A stretch of 64,000 nt of DNA from Pseudomonas sp. PDM04 (GCF_014851765.1 NZ_JACVAI010000006.1:186001-250000); one strand, 5' to 3'. Positions 52,239 to 61,898 are shown, numbered from the stretch's first letter. Numbers and translations are program-made. The notes: a model not told the origin generated them from the sequence alone.

Positions 52239-53324
52239 TCAACTGCCGGTGCGGATCTTGTTCCACACCCGCGTGCGAATGCGGTCGATGTTCAGCGGCA
52301 TCGCTTCCAGCGCAAACAGTTTCCCCATCATTTCCGGGCTCGGGTACACCTTGGTGTCGTTCTTGATCGCCGGATCAATCAGGCTGTCGGCCTGTTCGTT
52401 GCCGTTGGCGTAGTGCACGTAGTTGCTGATGCTGGCCATGACGTCCGGGCGCAGCAGGTAGTTCATGAACGCATAACCGGCCTTCTCGTCCGGGGCATCG
52501 GCCGGCATCGCCACCATGTCGAACCAGATCGCGGCGCCTTCCCTGGGAATCGCGTAGCCGATTTCGATGCCGTTTTTCGCTTCCCTGGCGCGGGTTTCCG
52601 CCTGCAGGATGTCGCCGGAGAAGCCCACCGCCACACAGATATCGCCATTGGCCAGGTCGCTGGTGTACTTGGACGAGTGGAAGTAACTGACATACGGGCG
52701 CACCTTCATCAGCAGCGCTTCGGCCTTTTTATAGTCTTCCGGATTCTTGCTGTGATGCGGCAGGCCCAGGTAGTTCAAGGCGGCCGGAAGCAGTTCCGGA
52801 CCGTTGTCGAGGATTGCCACGCCGCACTTCTGCAACTTGGCCATGTTTTCCGGCTTGAAGATCAGGTCCCAGGAGTCCACGGGCGCATTGTCGCCCAGCA
52901 CCGCTTTGACCTTGGCAATGTTGTAGCCAATGCCGGTACTGCCCCACAGGTACGGGAAACCGTGCTCGTTGCCCGGATCATTGGTTTGCAGGGCCTTGAG
53001 CAGCACCGGATTGAGGTTCTTCCAATTCGGCAGCTGGCTCTTGTCGAGCTTTTTCAGGGCGCCGCCCTGGATCTGCCGGGCCATGAAGTGGTTGGACGGA
53101 AACACCACGTCGTAACCGGATTTGCCGGTCATCAGCTTGCCGTCCAGTGTTTCGTTGCTGTCGTAGACGTCATAGGTGAAGCCGATGCCGGTTTCGGCCT
53201 GGAAGTTTTTCGTGGTGTCCGGCGCGATGTAATCCGACCAGTTGAAAATCTTGACGGTTTCAGCCGCCTGGCTGAGTGTCGCAACGAGTGCCAGGGGCGC
53301 CAGTGTCAGTGTCTTTCGCAGCAT
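52239..53324 (-). CDS. Polyamine ABC transporter substrate-binding protein (PotF/SpuD type)
   Basis: The 361-residue protein has a signal peptide (about 1-20, ending SQAAE) and the PotD/PotF fold starting VKIFNWSDYIAPDTTKNFQ, with YDVVFPSNHFMARQIQGGAL and GSTGIGYN. It binds putrescine or spermidine in the periplasm for an ABC importer. No permease or ATPase gene is adjacent, so it must use one encoded elsewhere. AGGAAT lies six bases before the ATG. The next gene is a cupin, then a PuuB-like oxidase, pointing to polyamine use. Confidence 0.92.
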   Translation of the reverse strand: MLRKTLTLAPLALVATLSQAAETVKIFNWSDYIAPDTTKNFQAETGIGFTYDVYDSNETLDGKLMTGKSGYDVVFPSNHFMARQIQGGALKKLDKSQLPNWKNLNPVLLKALQTNDPGNEHGFPYLWGSTGIGYNIAKVKAVLGDNAPVDSWDLIFKPENMAKLQKCGVAILDNGPELLPAALNYLGLPHHSKNPEDYKKAEALLMKVRPYVSYFHSSKYTSDLANGDICVAVGFSGDILQAETRAREAKNGIEIGYAIPREGAAIWFDMVAMPADAPDEKAGYAFMNYLLRPDVMASISNYVHYANGNEQADSLIDPAIKNDTKVYPSPEMMGKLFALEAMPLNIDRIRTRVWNKIRTGS

Positions 53325-53380
53325 GAGTCGATTCCTGTGTATGGGCTTTTGTTATTGGCAGGCAATCAAAAAATCAACAT

Positions 53381-53722
53381 TCAAAAAATCAAGACGTAGG
53401 TCTTGCGCACGGTTTCCTGGATGTCCCAGATACCGAGCGTGTTGGCTGGCAACATCAGTGCATCGCCGGCTTCTATGTGAAGGGTTTCACCGTCATCCGG
53501 GGTGAAGGTGCAGCGGCCCTGGATGAAATGACAGAACTCCTGCGCCACGATCTGCCGACGCCAGCGGCCGGGCGTGCACTCCCAGACGCCGGTCTCGACG
53601 CCATCGTCGCGCTCGACGCTGGTGGTGGAAGCCACCGCTACGGGGGTGCCCAGCGGCACGGCCACCGGGTTCGATTCGTCCAGTTGCAGGGTTGCGGTGT
53701 GCTTGAATTGCGTGATGCTCAT
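53381..53722 (-). CDS. Cupin-domain protein (DUF861 type)
   Basis: The 113-residue protein is a single cupin barrel (VWECTPGRWRRQIVAQEFCH, then GDALMLPANTLGIWDI), of the cupin_3/DUF861 group often found beside aminotransferases and polyamine genes. Its role is not known, perhaps a small-molecule-binding or isomerase-like helper. It sits between the oxidase and PotF-like genes on the same strand, 23 bp after the oxidase stop. Confidence 0.85.
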   Translation of the reverse strand: MSITQFKHTATLQLDESNPVAVPLGTPVAVASTTSVERDDGVETGVWECTPGRWRRQIVAQEFCHFIQGRCTFTPDDGETLHIEAGDALMLPANTLGIWDIQETVRKTYVLIF

Positions 53723-53745
53723 GGGGATACCTGTCGATGTAAAAG

Positions 53746-55152
53746 TCAGTGCATGAAGCCTTCCATGAAGCCGGCGATAGCGCTGGCCAGCTTGCGCCGC
53801 CAGGGCGCGGTCGCCGGGTTGGCGAGCACCTGGTCTTCGTGGACGAAGCTGCGGATGATGGCGTTGTACCCGAGCCAGCGGCAGGGTTCCGGCTCCCAGG
53901 CCTTCAGCGCGTGGAGACCGCCCTGCGGGATCACCCAGGGCTGGCGAGTCAACTCGGTATCGCGTTGCAGGATCAAGTCGGCCAGGGTTCGACCACCCAG
54001 GTTGCTGGCGCCCACACCCTCCCCGCCATAACCGCCGGACAAGGCGATGCCGCTGGCCGGATCACACAGCATGTGCGGCTGGAAGCGCCGGGACATGCCC
54101 AGGTTGCCGCCCCAGCCATGGGTGATGCGCACATTCTTCAACTGCGGGAACAGCTCACCGAACAGATAACGGCGCAGCTCCACTTCATCGCGGGTCAAGT
54201 CGAAGTTATTGCGCAGCTTGCCGGCAAACTGATAACCGCCCCGCGCACCAAACACCAGGCGGTTATCCGCCGTGCGCTGGCCGTAAGTGACCTGGCGACT
54301 GCTTTCGCCGAAAGCCTGCCCGCCGCTCAGGCCGATTTCATCCCAGGTCGCGGCGGACAGCGGTTCGGTCGCGACAATCAGGCTTTGCACCGGGAGCTGG
54401 TATCGGCCCAGCTCTGGCAAAGTCGCGGCGTATCCCTCCACCGCCGGCACGACCCAGCGGCTGCGCACCGAGGCTTTTGCCGTGCGCAGGCTGCCGGGCT
54501 GCCAGTGGGTGACCGGGCTGTTCTCGTAAATCCTTACGCCCAGGCGCTCCACGGTCCTGGCCAGGCCGCGCACCAGTTTCGCCGGGTGAAGGGTGGCGAC
54601 GTGCGGCGCATAAATGCCGCCATAGGACTTGGCGATTCTGATCTGTTGCGCCAGTTGCTCGGGGCTGAGCCAGCGATAGTCGCGCTCCGTCAGGCCTTGC
54701 CGGTAGAGGTTGTCCAGATACTGGCGCAGGCTGGCTTGCTGTTCGGGATAGCGCGCGGCGCAATACAGGGCCCCACCCTTGCGGTAATCGCAGTCGATGC
54801 CCTCACGCTCAAGGACAATCTCCACCTCATCGGCAATGCTGTGCAGCAGGTCGTAGGAGGCGCGGCGCTGTTCGACCGACAGAGGGGCCAACAAGCGGTC
54901 TTCTCCGAGCATATTGCCCATCAGCCAGCCGCCGTTGCGCCCCGAGGCGCCAAAACCCGCGGTCTGCGCCTCGACAATGGCAATGTTCAACGTTGGCGCC
55001 TGGCGCTTGAGGTAATACGCCGTCCAGAGGCCGGTGTAACCGGCGCCGATAATCGCGACGTCGACGTCCAGGTCCTGCTCCAGCGCCGGGCGCGCCACCA
55101 AAGGCTCGTCGAGCTGATCCATCCACAAACTGATACCGCGCCACGCCGACAT
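53746..55152 (-). CDS. FAD-dependent amine oxidase, PuuB-like (gamma-glutamylputrescine oxidoreductase)
   Basis: The 468-residue protein has a DAO-family FAD domain starting VAIIGAGYTGLWTAYYLKRQ, the GFGASGRNGGWLMG motif that follows it, and a C-terminal FAD contact (GIALSGGYGGEGVGASNLGG). It would oxidise gamma-glutamylputrescine or a related secondary amine and release hydrogen peroxide. GGAG six bases before the ATG at 55150-55152 decides the start. The nearby PotF-like gene supports polyamine catabolism; the exact substrate is not proven. Confidence 0.85.
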   Translation of the reverse strand: MSAWRGISLWMDQLDEPLVARPALEQDLDVDVAIIGAGYTGLWTAYYLKRQAPTLNIAIVEAQTAGFGASGRNGGWLMGNMLGEDRLLAPLSVEQRRASYDLLHSIADEVEIVLEREGIDCDYRKGGALYCAARYPEQQASLRQYLDNLYRQGLTERDYRWLSPEQLAQQIRIAKSYGGIYAPHVATLHPAKLVRGLARTVERLGVRIYENSPVTHWQPGSLRTAKASVRSRWVVPAVEGYAATLPELGRYQLPVQSLIVATEPLSAATWDEIGLSGGQAFGESSRQVTYGQRTADNRLVFGARGGYQFAGKLRNNFDLTRDEVELRRYLFGELFPQLKNVRITHGWGGNLGMSRRFQPHMLCDPASGIALSGGYGGEGVGASNLGGRTLADLILQRDTELTRQPWVIPQGGLHALKAWEPEPCRWLGYNAIIRSFVHEDQVLANPATAPWRRKLASAIAGFMEGFMH

Positions 55153-55202
55153 GCAAGACTCCGCCACTCAAACTTCGATGGCGTTGATCCTAGTGCGTGG
55201 GC

Positions 55203-56018
55203 TCAGGGGCTGTCTTGCGCGCGTGCACGCAAAGAAATTTGTTTGACGTAGGCTTTGGGCGACAGGCCGGTGTGCTGGCGAAAACAGCTATAGAACGCCG
55301 ACAGCGAATTGAAACCCGCAGCGAATGCCAGATCGTCGATGCGCAGCGGTGGCGTGGCGGCGTCCAGCGCGGCCAGCAGATGCCGCAACCGTGCCTGGTT
55401 GACGTAGCGATAGAAGCTCTGGCCCAGCACCTGATTCAGGAGATAAGACATTTGATTACGACTGTAACCGCACTCTTTCGCCACCCGTTGCAGGTCGAGT
55501 TCGGGATCCAGATAGGGTTGCTGGCGCTCGAAATAATGCTGCAGGTCTTCCGCCATGAAACTCAACTGACGTGGCGACAGCCCGAGCCGGCTGGCGGCTG
55601 GTCGCGGCGCATTGCCCGATGAGCCACAAGGTTGTTCACGCACCAGCGATGCGTATTCGTTGACCCGCCAGATCAGGCCATCACGTACGGTGATCGCTTC
55701 ACTGGCACGGAATGACACCAGGCCTTCACCGCCGCGCAAGGTAATCCGGTACTGAATGAAGGCCGTGTCGCCATCCAGGCGAATGCGATCCGAGTGTTCC
55801 AGCGCCTCATCCGGGTCACGCGGCATGCTGCTGCGCACGTACTCGCGCAACTCGTCCAGGCCCAATACACGGTTCTGGAAAAAGTCGTTGTACTGGACGT
55901 CCGGGTGATAGAGCGCCATGACGCCGTCCAGGTCGCGGTGTTTCCAGCGCAGGTGATAACGCAGGACGATCTCGCTTGTAACCTGGGTTTGCAGCGCACC
56001 CTCTTCGTCGGCGGGCAT
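55203..56018 (-). CDS. AraC-family regulator with an N-terminal SnoaL-like domain
   Basis: The 271-residue protein has a SnoaL/NTF2-like domain in its first 130 residues (LRYHLRWKHRDLDGVMALYH, then DGLIWRVNEYASL), a linker, and a C-terminal AraC double HTH (VAKECGYSRNQMSYLLNQVL, then AFAAGFNSLSAFYSCFRQHT). The SnoaL part might bind a small ligand in place of the usual cupin. The ATG at 56016-56018 is used, as 74 upstream residues in the open frame read through the intergenic region. It lies 50 bp before the PuuB-like gene on the same strand, so it may control the polyamine genes (inference). Confidence 0.88.
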   Translation of the reverse strand: MPADEEGALQTQVTSEIVLRYHLRWKHRDLDGVMALYHPDVQYNDFFQNRVLGLDELREYVRSSMPRDPDEALEHSDRIRLDGDTAFIQYRITLRGGEGLVSFRASEAITVRDGLIWRVNEYASLVREQPCGSSGNAPRPAASRLGLSPRQLSFMAEDLQHYFERQQPYLDPELDLQRVAKECGYSRNQMSYLLNQVLGQSFYRYVNQARLRHLLAALDAATPPLRIDDLAFAAGFNSLSAFYSCFRQHTGLSPKAYVKQISLRARAQDSP

Positions 56019-56278
56019 TGGAGATCTCGATGGTAAAACAGTGAGCTTGCCGAAATTGACCCAGCGCATCAACGTTGATTCGGTAATGGCACTTCGCCTA
56101 ATCATCGGCTTGCTGTGACCTGAATCAAAAAAAACTGAACCAATCGCCAATCGGCCTGAAAATTCCACATTATTTTCACATCCAGATGCTACTTTTAACC
56201 AGTCACCGGTTGAGCCAATGAAGGCTCTCCCCCCTAACATGAGCTAAAGGAAGCGCTCGGAATGAAGGCGGGCTATCT

Positions 56279-56551
56279 ATGAATAAAGGCTTCAGCAAGG
56301 TCACCTTTCCAAACGCCTGCCAGTTGATGCGCTGGCATTTTCATCCCATGGGTTTCGAGGCGAGCATGGACGCACCGGGCAGCATGATCGCCCGTCTGTT
56401 TGACCGTGCCAGTGGCGAGACCATGATCGCCATTGCCGGTATTCCGTGCGCAACCGTCATGAATGCGGCGGATGTCGAACGTATCATCGAAGCGGTGGAA
56501 GATGAGCTTGAGTCATTCATTCCGCCGGTAGCCCTCAGGAGCTATGCCTGA
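56279..56551 (+). CDS. DUF1652 protein
   Basis: The 90-residue protein matches the Pseudomonas DUF1652 family: KVTFPNACQLMRWHFHPMGF near the N-terminus and IAIAGIPCATVMNAADVERI in the middle. It is soluble and of unknown function. GGAAGCGC lies further upstream than usual, so the ribosome site is weak. A bidirectional terminator follows, shared with the converging helicase gene. Confidence 0.88.
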   Translation: MNKGFSKVTFPNACQLMRWHFHPMGFEASMDAPGSMIARLFDRASGETMIAIAGIPCATVMNAADVERIIEAVEDELESFIPPVALRSYA

Positions 56552-56578
56552 GGCTCGCTCCTACAGTCATTCCAAACA

Positions 56579-56604
56579 AAAAGCCCGCGTCATGCGGGCT
56601 TTTT
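56579..56604. terminator. Bidirectional Rho-independent terminator
   Basis: AAAAGCCCGC and GCGGGCTTTT form a perfect 10-bp stem with a 5-nt loop (GTCAT), with T-runs on both strands. It lies between the DUF1652 gene and the converging UvrD-type helicase gene. A half REP (GCTCGCTCCTACAG, 56553-56566) lies just before it. Confidence 0.88.
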
Positions 56605-56615
56605 GCCGTCTTTGG

Positions 56616-59087
56616 CTACACCACCTTTCCCACCCGCTGATCGGCAAAGAACGGCTTGCCCTTGCCAATCCGGTCGGACGCCTTGGGCATGTTGGCCGCC
56701 TGGGTATCTTGCGCGTCGACGTACCAGTAGCAATGACTCACCGCCCGGGTGATGCCGACGTAGGCCAGGCGCAGGATCTCGTCCTTCTGGGCGTTATCGT
56801 AGGCCTCCTTGTCATTTGGCTTGCCAAGCCCCGCCATGCGATACACCTGATTCTTGTAAGGCGAGCGGGTCAGGTGTTGGCAGTCGCCCAGCAGGAACAC
56901 CGCATCGGCTTGCAGGCCCTTGGCACTGTGATAGGTCAGTTGCTTGAGCCTTCGCGAAGCGTAGGGCAAGCTAGAATCCACATTAATTACAGGCTGAATA
57001 TGCTTTTCTAACAACAGCTTATCGCTGCTTTTTCGATAAAGCATCAAGATCGAATCACCCTTTTCATAGTGATCCATCAAGCGCTGGGCCATGGCCTGAT
57101 CATCGCGATCCAGCACGCTGACTGGCAGCAGCGGCCCGGCTTCACCGCTCGCCCGGGCCTTTTTGCCGGCGATGGCCGGTGCCGCACGAACGATGTGCTC
57201 GGCCGCGTCGATGATGTACTGGTGGCTGCGGTAGTTATCGCTGAGCATGACCTTGGTGGTGCTTGGCGACGGGAATTCTTTGTTGAATTCCATGAAATAG
57301 GTCGGCGAACTGCCGCGCCATCCGTAAATCGATTGCCAGTCATCCCCCACGCAAAGCAACGACGAATGCTGTGCGCCACGCCCCACGTGCATCGACGGCC
57401 CACGGCTGCGGATTTCCGCCAGGCTGGCGCGAATCCAGGAAACGATCTGCGGTGACACGTCCTGGAATTCGTCGATCATCAGGTGGGACAGAGGACGCAG
57501 TAGCTCATCACTTAATAGCTTCTGGTTTTCCGGGGAATGCTCGCTGAACAGGGCAAACATCCGGTTGTAGGTCATCACCGGCGGCTTCTGATCCAGCAGA
57601 TGGTCCTCCAGGGCACGCCAGTACAGGCTCAGGGCCTCGAAGAAGAACCGATCCGGATCGTCCTTGGCGAAACTCATCTGGCCGACAGCGTTCGGCACGT
57701 CCAGACCCAGGTTTTCGATGAACCCGGCTGCCGCGACGAAACAGTCGAGCAAGGGTGCCGAGCTCAGCTCGCCCTTGACCTTGTAATCGAACCCAGGCCC
57801 GGCACTGGCATCGCCGGCCAGCGATGCCAGGACTCGTCGAGATGAATCATAACTATCCAGCCAAATCAGTGGCTTACGGCAAAAAGCTTGAAACAGGGTG
57901 CGCTTGACAGCCCACTCTGCGCGTACGCTGAGCTTGGCATTCGGGCGACTGACCTGAGGGTTTTCCCGCGGATCGAAACCCAGCACCACCCATGCATCGA
58001 GGGCTGGAATGTAGCCATGGCAGTGAAACGTCGAGCCATTGATATCGAAGGTTTGCCGCATGGGTTCGATACCCTTGATCGGCCAGGCACCGGCGCCGAA
58101 CCACAGGTCCTCGATGAAATCGCACAGCTCTTCGTCACGCTTTGCCGCTAACTCGGTGACGGCAACACGCTTTTGTACATCCGGGTGATCGCGTTCCAGT
58201 TCCTTGAGCTGCAAGGCGTGGCGGGACAATGGCTTGATCAGCTCGCGGAATCGCTCGTCGCGGTCGTGCAATTGCTGGTAGCAGGCGTTGAGCAACTGGC
58301 GCTGAGCGTCGTTGATGCGCAGATCGAAAGGATTGCTGTCGATATCCTCTTCGCCACCCTGCGGGCGATTGCTGAGGTTTTCGAACGCCTGCAGACGCTC
58401 GAAGCCAGGCAGGCTGCGCACCATCGGCAGAATTCGCGAGTGAAAGGTGCGCACCAGTTCCCGCGCCTCCTTCAAGCTCAACGCACGCCCCCAAAGCGCC
58501 AACAACTCGATCAGCTTGTTGATGAAGTCCTTGCGCGACTCGCGGGTGAAGGTCACCACGGTCATCGAATCGAGTTCAAACCCCAGGTACTGGGTCAGCA
58601 GCACGATACGCAGCGCCAGGGTAGTCGACTTTCCTGCACCGGCGCCGGCGATGACCGAGGTCGACGGCGTGTCACTGAAGATCATCTTCCACTGCGCGGC
58701 GCTGGGCTGCGCATGGGCTGGCAACAGGCGCGCCACATCGGCCTTCATGCGTTTCTTCAGGTCGGCGCTCAGCGGCAGGCGCCAGTCGTCGAACAGCTTG
58801 TCGTCGACATTCGGCGGGCGGTGTTCAGTCGAGCGCGAGTCACGGATCAGCAACACCTGCCGACCTTCCTCCAGGCCTTCGAGCTTGCCTTCCTTATAGC
58901 CGTAGTCGACACCGGCACTGTGCCCGCTGCGAAAACCATCGGCCTGGCCGTGCAGCCACGAGGCGCGGTGTTGTGCGCGCAGCCGAGTCAGGCCATGGCC
59001 AAAGAATCGGGCGGCCAGACGCTTGAGCAAGGGCATCTCGGCCAAGGGACGAAGTTCAGGAGGAAGATCGGAGGTGTGTTGCGGCAC
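56616..59087 (-). CDS. UvrD/Rep-family SF1 DNA helicase
   Basis: The protein has the SF1A motifs in order: Walker A AGAGAGKSTTLALR, motif II LMIDEFQDVSPQ, motif III GDDWQSIYGWRGS, motif IV NYRSHQYIIDAAE, motif V TYHSAKGLQADAVF and motif VI LAYVGITRAVSHCYW. It is a 3'-5' translocase. A long insertion of about 300 residues lies between motifs Ia and II, as in helicase IV. I use a GTG start at 59085-59087, as GGAG lies seven bases upstream. A TTG 57 nt further upstream lacks a ribosome site; it would give 842 instead of 823 residues. Target and partners are unknown. Confidence 0.88.
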   Translation of the reverse strand: MPQHTSDLPPELRPLAEMPLLKRLAARFFGHGLTRLRAQHRASWLHGQADGFRSGHSAGVDYGYKEGKLEGLEEGRQVLLIRDSRSTEHRPPNVDDKLFDDWRLPLSADLKKRMKADVARLLPAHAQPSAAQWKMIFSDTPSTSVIAGAGAGKSTTLALRIVLLTQYLGFELDSMTVVTFTRESRKDFINKLIELLALWGRALSLKEARELVRTFHSRILPMVRSLPGFERLQAFENLSNRPQGGEEDIDSNPFDLRINDAQRQLLNACYQQLHDRDERFRELIKPLSRHALQLKELERDHPDVQKRVAVTELAAKRDEELCDFIEDLWFGAGAWPIKGIEPMRQTFDINGSTFHCHGYIPALDAWVVLGFDPRENPQVSRPNAKLSVRAEWAVKRTLFQAFCRKPLIWLDSYDSSRRVLASLAGDASAGPGFDYKVKGELSSAPLLDCFVAAAGFIENLGLDVPNAVGQMSFAKDDPDRFFFEALSLYWRALEDHLLDQKPPVMTYNRMFALFSEHSPENQKLLSDELLRPLSHLMIDEFQDVSPQIVSWIRASLAEIRSRGPSMHVGRGAQHSSLLCVGDDWQSIYGWRGSSPTYFMEFNKEFPSPSTTKVMLSDNYRSHQYIIDAAEHIVRAAPAIAGKKARASGEAGPLLPVSVLDRDDQAMAQRLMDHYEKGDSILMLYRKSSDKLLLEKHIQPVINVDSSLPYASRRLKQLTYHSAKGLQADAVFLLGDCQHLTRSPYKNQVYRMAGLGKPNDKEAYDNAQKDEILRLAYVGITRAVSHCYWYVDAQDTQAANMPKASDRIGKGKPFFADQRVGKVV

Positions 59088-59321
59088 GCGCTGACTCCAG
59101 GGTGTGAGGCTGTTGGGGCTATGGTGTCTGCATTCGCCGTTCAATTCTAGTGAAATGCTTATAGGTCATTGGCTTATGCGATGAAGTGAAGGTCGGATGA
59201 GAATGTTTCGAGGTTATTTTAAATCGATTTATTCGATGCTAATGCGGCATTTTTTACGCTTTTTAGCGATTGGTTCCTGATGGATGATGCCCGCCATCAA
59301 AAGCCTATTCAGGAGACGATC

Positions 59322-60017
59322 ATGCTTGAACTCAGACCTTTCAAATCCTTGGGCGGCGCCCATCATGGCTGGTTGGATGCCCACCACCACTTTTCGTTCG
59401 CCGAGTACTATGACCCCAAACGCATGAACTGGGGCAACCTGCGCGTCTGGAACGATGACGTGATTGCCGCTGGCACCGGGTTCCCGACCCACCCGCACCG
59501 GGACATGGAGATCATCACCTACGTTCGCGAAGGCGCGATTACCCACCAGGACAATCTGGGCAACAAGGGTCGTACCGAAGCCGGCGACGTCCAGGTCATG
59601 AGTGCCGGCACGGGGATCGCTCACAGCGAGTACAACCTGGAAGCCACCGATACCAAGATCTTCCAGATCTGGATCATTCCCAATGAAACCGGACTGGCTC
59701 CGTCCTGGGGCGCCAAGCCCTTCCCCAAAGGCGATCGTGAGGGTTTTGTGACATTGGCCAGTGGCAAGTCAGGTGACGACCAGAGCCTGCGAATTCGTGC
59801 CGATGCGCGCCTGGTGGCCGCGAACCTGAAGGCCGGCGAGTCTGCCGAGTATCGGTTGGACAATGGTCGTCGTGCTTATCTGGTTCCCGCCACGGGCGTC
59901 ATTGAAGTCAATGGCTTACGCGCACAAGCTCGAGACGGTGTTGCGGTGGCCGATGAGCAGGTACTGCGCGTCACGGCCATCGAGGACAGCGAGATCGTGT
60001 TGGTCGATCTGGCTTGA
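59322..60017 (+). CDS. Pirin-family protein (quercetinase-like)
   Basis: The 231-residue bicupin has the pirin metal motif HPHRDMEIITYV with further His/Glu in GTGIAHSEYN. The C-terminal cupin is shorter. Bacterial pirins of the YhhW type can open flavonols such as quercetin with oxygen; other pirins act as regulators. AGGAGA lies eight bases before the ATG at 59322. It stands alone, followed by a REP-containing spacer. Confidence 0.92.
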   Translation: MLELRPFKSLGGAHHGWLDAHHHFSFAEYYDPKRMNWGNLRVWNDDVIAAGTGFPTHPHRDMEIITYVREGAITHQDNLGNKGRTEAGDVQVMSAGTGIAHSEYNLEATDTKIFQIWIIPNETGLAPSWGAKPFPKGDREGFVTLASGKSGDDQSLRIRADARLVAANLKAGESAEYRLDNGRRAYLVPATGVIEVNGLRAQARDGVAVADEQVLRVTAIEDSEIVLVDLA

Positions 60018-60032
60018 TGCAGTGTCCACCTG

Positions 60033-60128
60033 CAGGAGCGCGATTGCTCGAGAGGAACGGCATCGGTAACGCGGGCTGTCTGACACCCCGCGTTGACCGG
60101 CACTCCATCGCGAGCAAGCGCGCTCCTG
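60033..60128. repeat. REP inverted pair
   Basis: CAGGAGCGCGATTGCTCGAG (60033-60052) and TCGCGAGCAAGCGCGCTCCT (60108-60127) face each other as an imperfect inverted pair. The inner AACGCGGG (60068-60075) and CCCGCGTT (60086-60093) also pair. It lies between the converging pirin and pgm genes. Confidence 0.75.
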
Positions 60129-60141
60129 AAGGGGTTGGAGA

Positions 60142-61788
60142 TTACGTGGCGGAAATCGCCCCATCCACCAGCGTCTGCGCTTCAGCGACCAACTGCTTGA
60201 GGTGGTCGTCACTGACGAAGCTCTCGGCATAGATCTTGTAGATGTCTTCGGTACCCGAGGGGCGCGCCGCGAACCAACCGTTCTCGGTCATGACTTTCAG
60301 GCCGCCAATGGCCTGGTCGTTGCCCGGCGCGTGGCTGAGGATGCTCTGAATCGGCTCGCCCGCCAGTTGGGTCGAGGTGACCTGCTCTGGCGACAACTTG
60401 CTCAGCAGCGCTTTCTGCTGCGGATTGGCCTTGGCATCGACCCGCACCGAGAACGGCTCGCCGAGTTCGTCGGTCAGCGCGCGGTAGGCCTGGCTCGGGT
60501 CGCGACCGGTGCGGGCGGTCATTTCCGCCGCCAGCAGCGCAGGAATCAAGCCATCCTTGTCGGTGCTCCAAACACCACCGTCCTTGCGCAGGAACGAAGC
60601 CCCGGCGCTCTCCTCGCCACCAAAGCCCAGCGAGCCATCAAACAGACCATCGGCAAACCACTTGAAGCCGACCGGCACTTCATACAGACGACGCCCAAGC
60701 CGCTTGGCCACCCGGTCAATCAGGCCGCTGCTGACCACGGTTTTGCCCACGGCCGCGTCGGCGCGCCATTGTGGACGATTCTGGAACAGGTAGTCGATCG
60801 AGACGGCCAGGTAATTGTTTGGCGCGAGCAAACCACCCGACGGGGTCACGATGCCATGACGGTCGTGATCGGGGTCACAGGCGAACGCCACGTCGAAGCG
60901 CTCCTTCAAGCCGATCAGGCCTTGCATGGCGTGGCTGGACGATGGGTCCATACGGATCTGGCCGTCCCAATCCACGGTCATGAAGCGGAAAGTCGCATCG
61001 ACTTCCTTGTTGACCACCTCGAGGTCCAGCTTGTAATGCTCGGCAATCGCCGACCAGTAGCGCACCCCTGCTCCGCCCAGCGGATCGACACCCAGACGCA
61101 GCTTTGCATCGCGAATGGCGTCGAAGTCGATCACGTTGATCAGGTCGGCGACGTAGGTATTGAGGTAATCGTGACGGTGGGTGGTGCTGGCCTTCAGCGC
61201 CTGCTCGTAACTGATGCGCTTGACCCCGGCCAGCTTGTTGCCCAGCAGCTCGTTGGCCTTGGCTTCAATCCACTTGGTGATATGGGTATCGGCCGGGCCG
61301 CCGTTGGTCGGGTTGTATTTGTAGCCACCGCTTTGCGGCGGGTTGTGCGACGGCGTGATGACGATGCCGTCCGCCAGCCCGGAGGTCCGGCCGCGGTTGT
61401 AGCAGAGAATGGCATGGGAGATGGCGGGTGTCGGGGTGTATTCGTCACCCTCGGCGATCATTACCGTGACGCCGTTGGCTGCCAGTACTTCGAGGGCGCT
61501 GGCGCCAGCCGGAGTGGACAGCGCATGGGTGTCGATGCCGACGAACAACGGGCCGTCGATGCCCTGGGCTTCGCGGTACAGGCAGATTGCCTGGCTGATC
61601 GCCAGTACGTGCCACTCGTTGAAACTCAGATCGAACGAGCTGCCCCGATGCCCGGACGTGCCAAAGGCGACGCGCTGGGTGGAGATGGCGGCGTCGGGCT
61701 GGCCGGTGTAATAGGCCGTGACCAGTCGCGGGATGTCGACCAACAGTTGCGCCGGTGCCGGTTTGCCCGCAAAAGGACTGAGTGTCAT
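60142..61788 (-). CDS. pgm: Phosphoglucomutase (alpha-D-glucose phosphate-specific)
   Basis: The 548-residue enzyme has the usual length and motifs: an N-terminal FGTSGHRGSSF sugar-phosphate loop, the phosphoserine site VITPSHNPPQSGG, metal site ACDPDHDRHG, and the sugar-binding loop GEESAGASFLR. The C-terminal RPSGTEDIYKIYAESF forms the phosphate clamp. It converts glucose-1-phosphate and glucose-6-phosphate in glycogen, trehalose and cell-envelope sugar pathways. It stands alone; no glycogen genes are in view. Confidence 0.96.
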   Translation of the reverse strand: MTLSPFAGKPAPAQLLVDIPRLVTAYYTGQPDAAISTQRVAFGTSGHRGSSFDLSFNEWHVLAISQAICLYREAQGIDGPLFVGIDTHALSTPAGASALEVLAANGVTVMIAEGDEYTPTPAISHAILCYNRGRTSGLADGIVITPSHNPPQSGGYKYNPTNGGPADTHITKWIEAKANELLGNKLAGVKRISYEQALKASTTHRHDYLNTYVADLINVIDFDAIRDAKLRLGVDPLGGAGVRYWSAIAEHYKLDLEVVNKEVDATFRFMTVDWDGQIRMDPSSSHAMQGLIGLKERFDVAFACDPDHDRHGIVTPSGGLLAPNNYLAVSIDYLFQNRPQWRADAAVGKTVVSSGLIDRVAKRLGRRLYEVPVGFKWFADGLFDGSLGFGGEESAGASFLRKDGGVWSTDKDGLIPALLAAEMTARTGRDPSQAYRALTDELGEPFSVRVDAKANPQQKALLSKLSPEQVTSTQLAGEPIQSILSHAPGNDQAIGGLKVMTENGWFAARPSGTEDIYKIYAESFVSDDHLKQLVAEAQTLVDGAISAT

Positions 61789-61898
61789 GCAAAACCTCTG
61801 GGATAGAGTGGTTCGGGGATGGATCGCAGTTTACTGGCAGTTTGACCGTAACGCGATGGGATCGATCCACCGGCCTGCAAGGATGTTTTCGCCGCCAC

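Noticed and set aside
5082..60128. REP elements considered as mobile elements or attachment sites
   Set aside because: They are short, scattered, single or paired palindromes typical of Pseudomonas intergenic DNA, with no transposase in the window.
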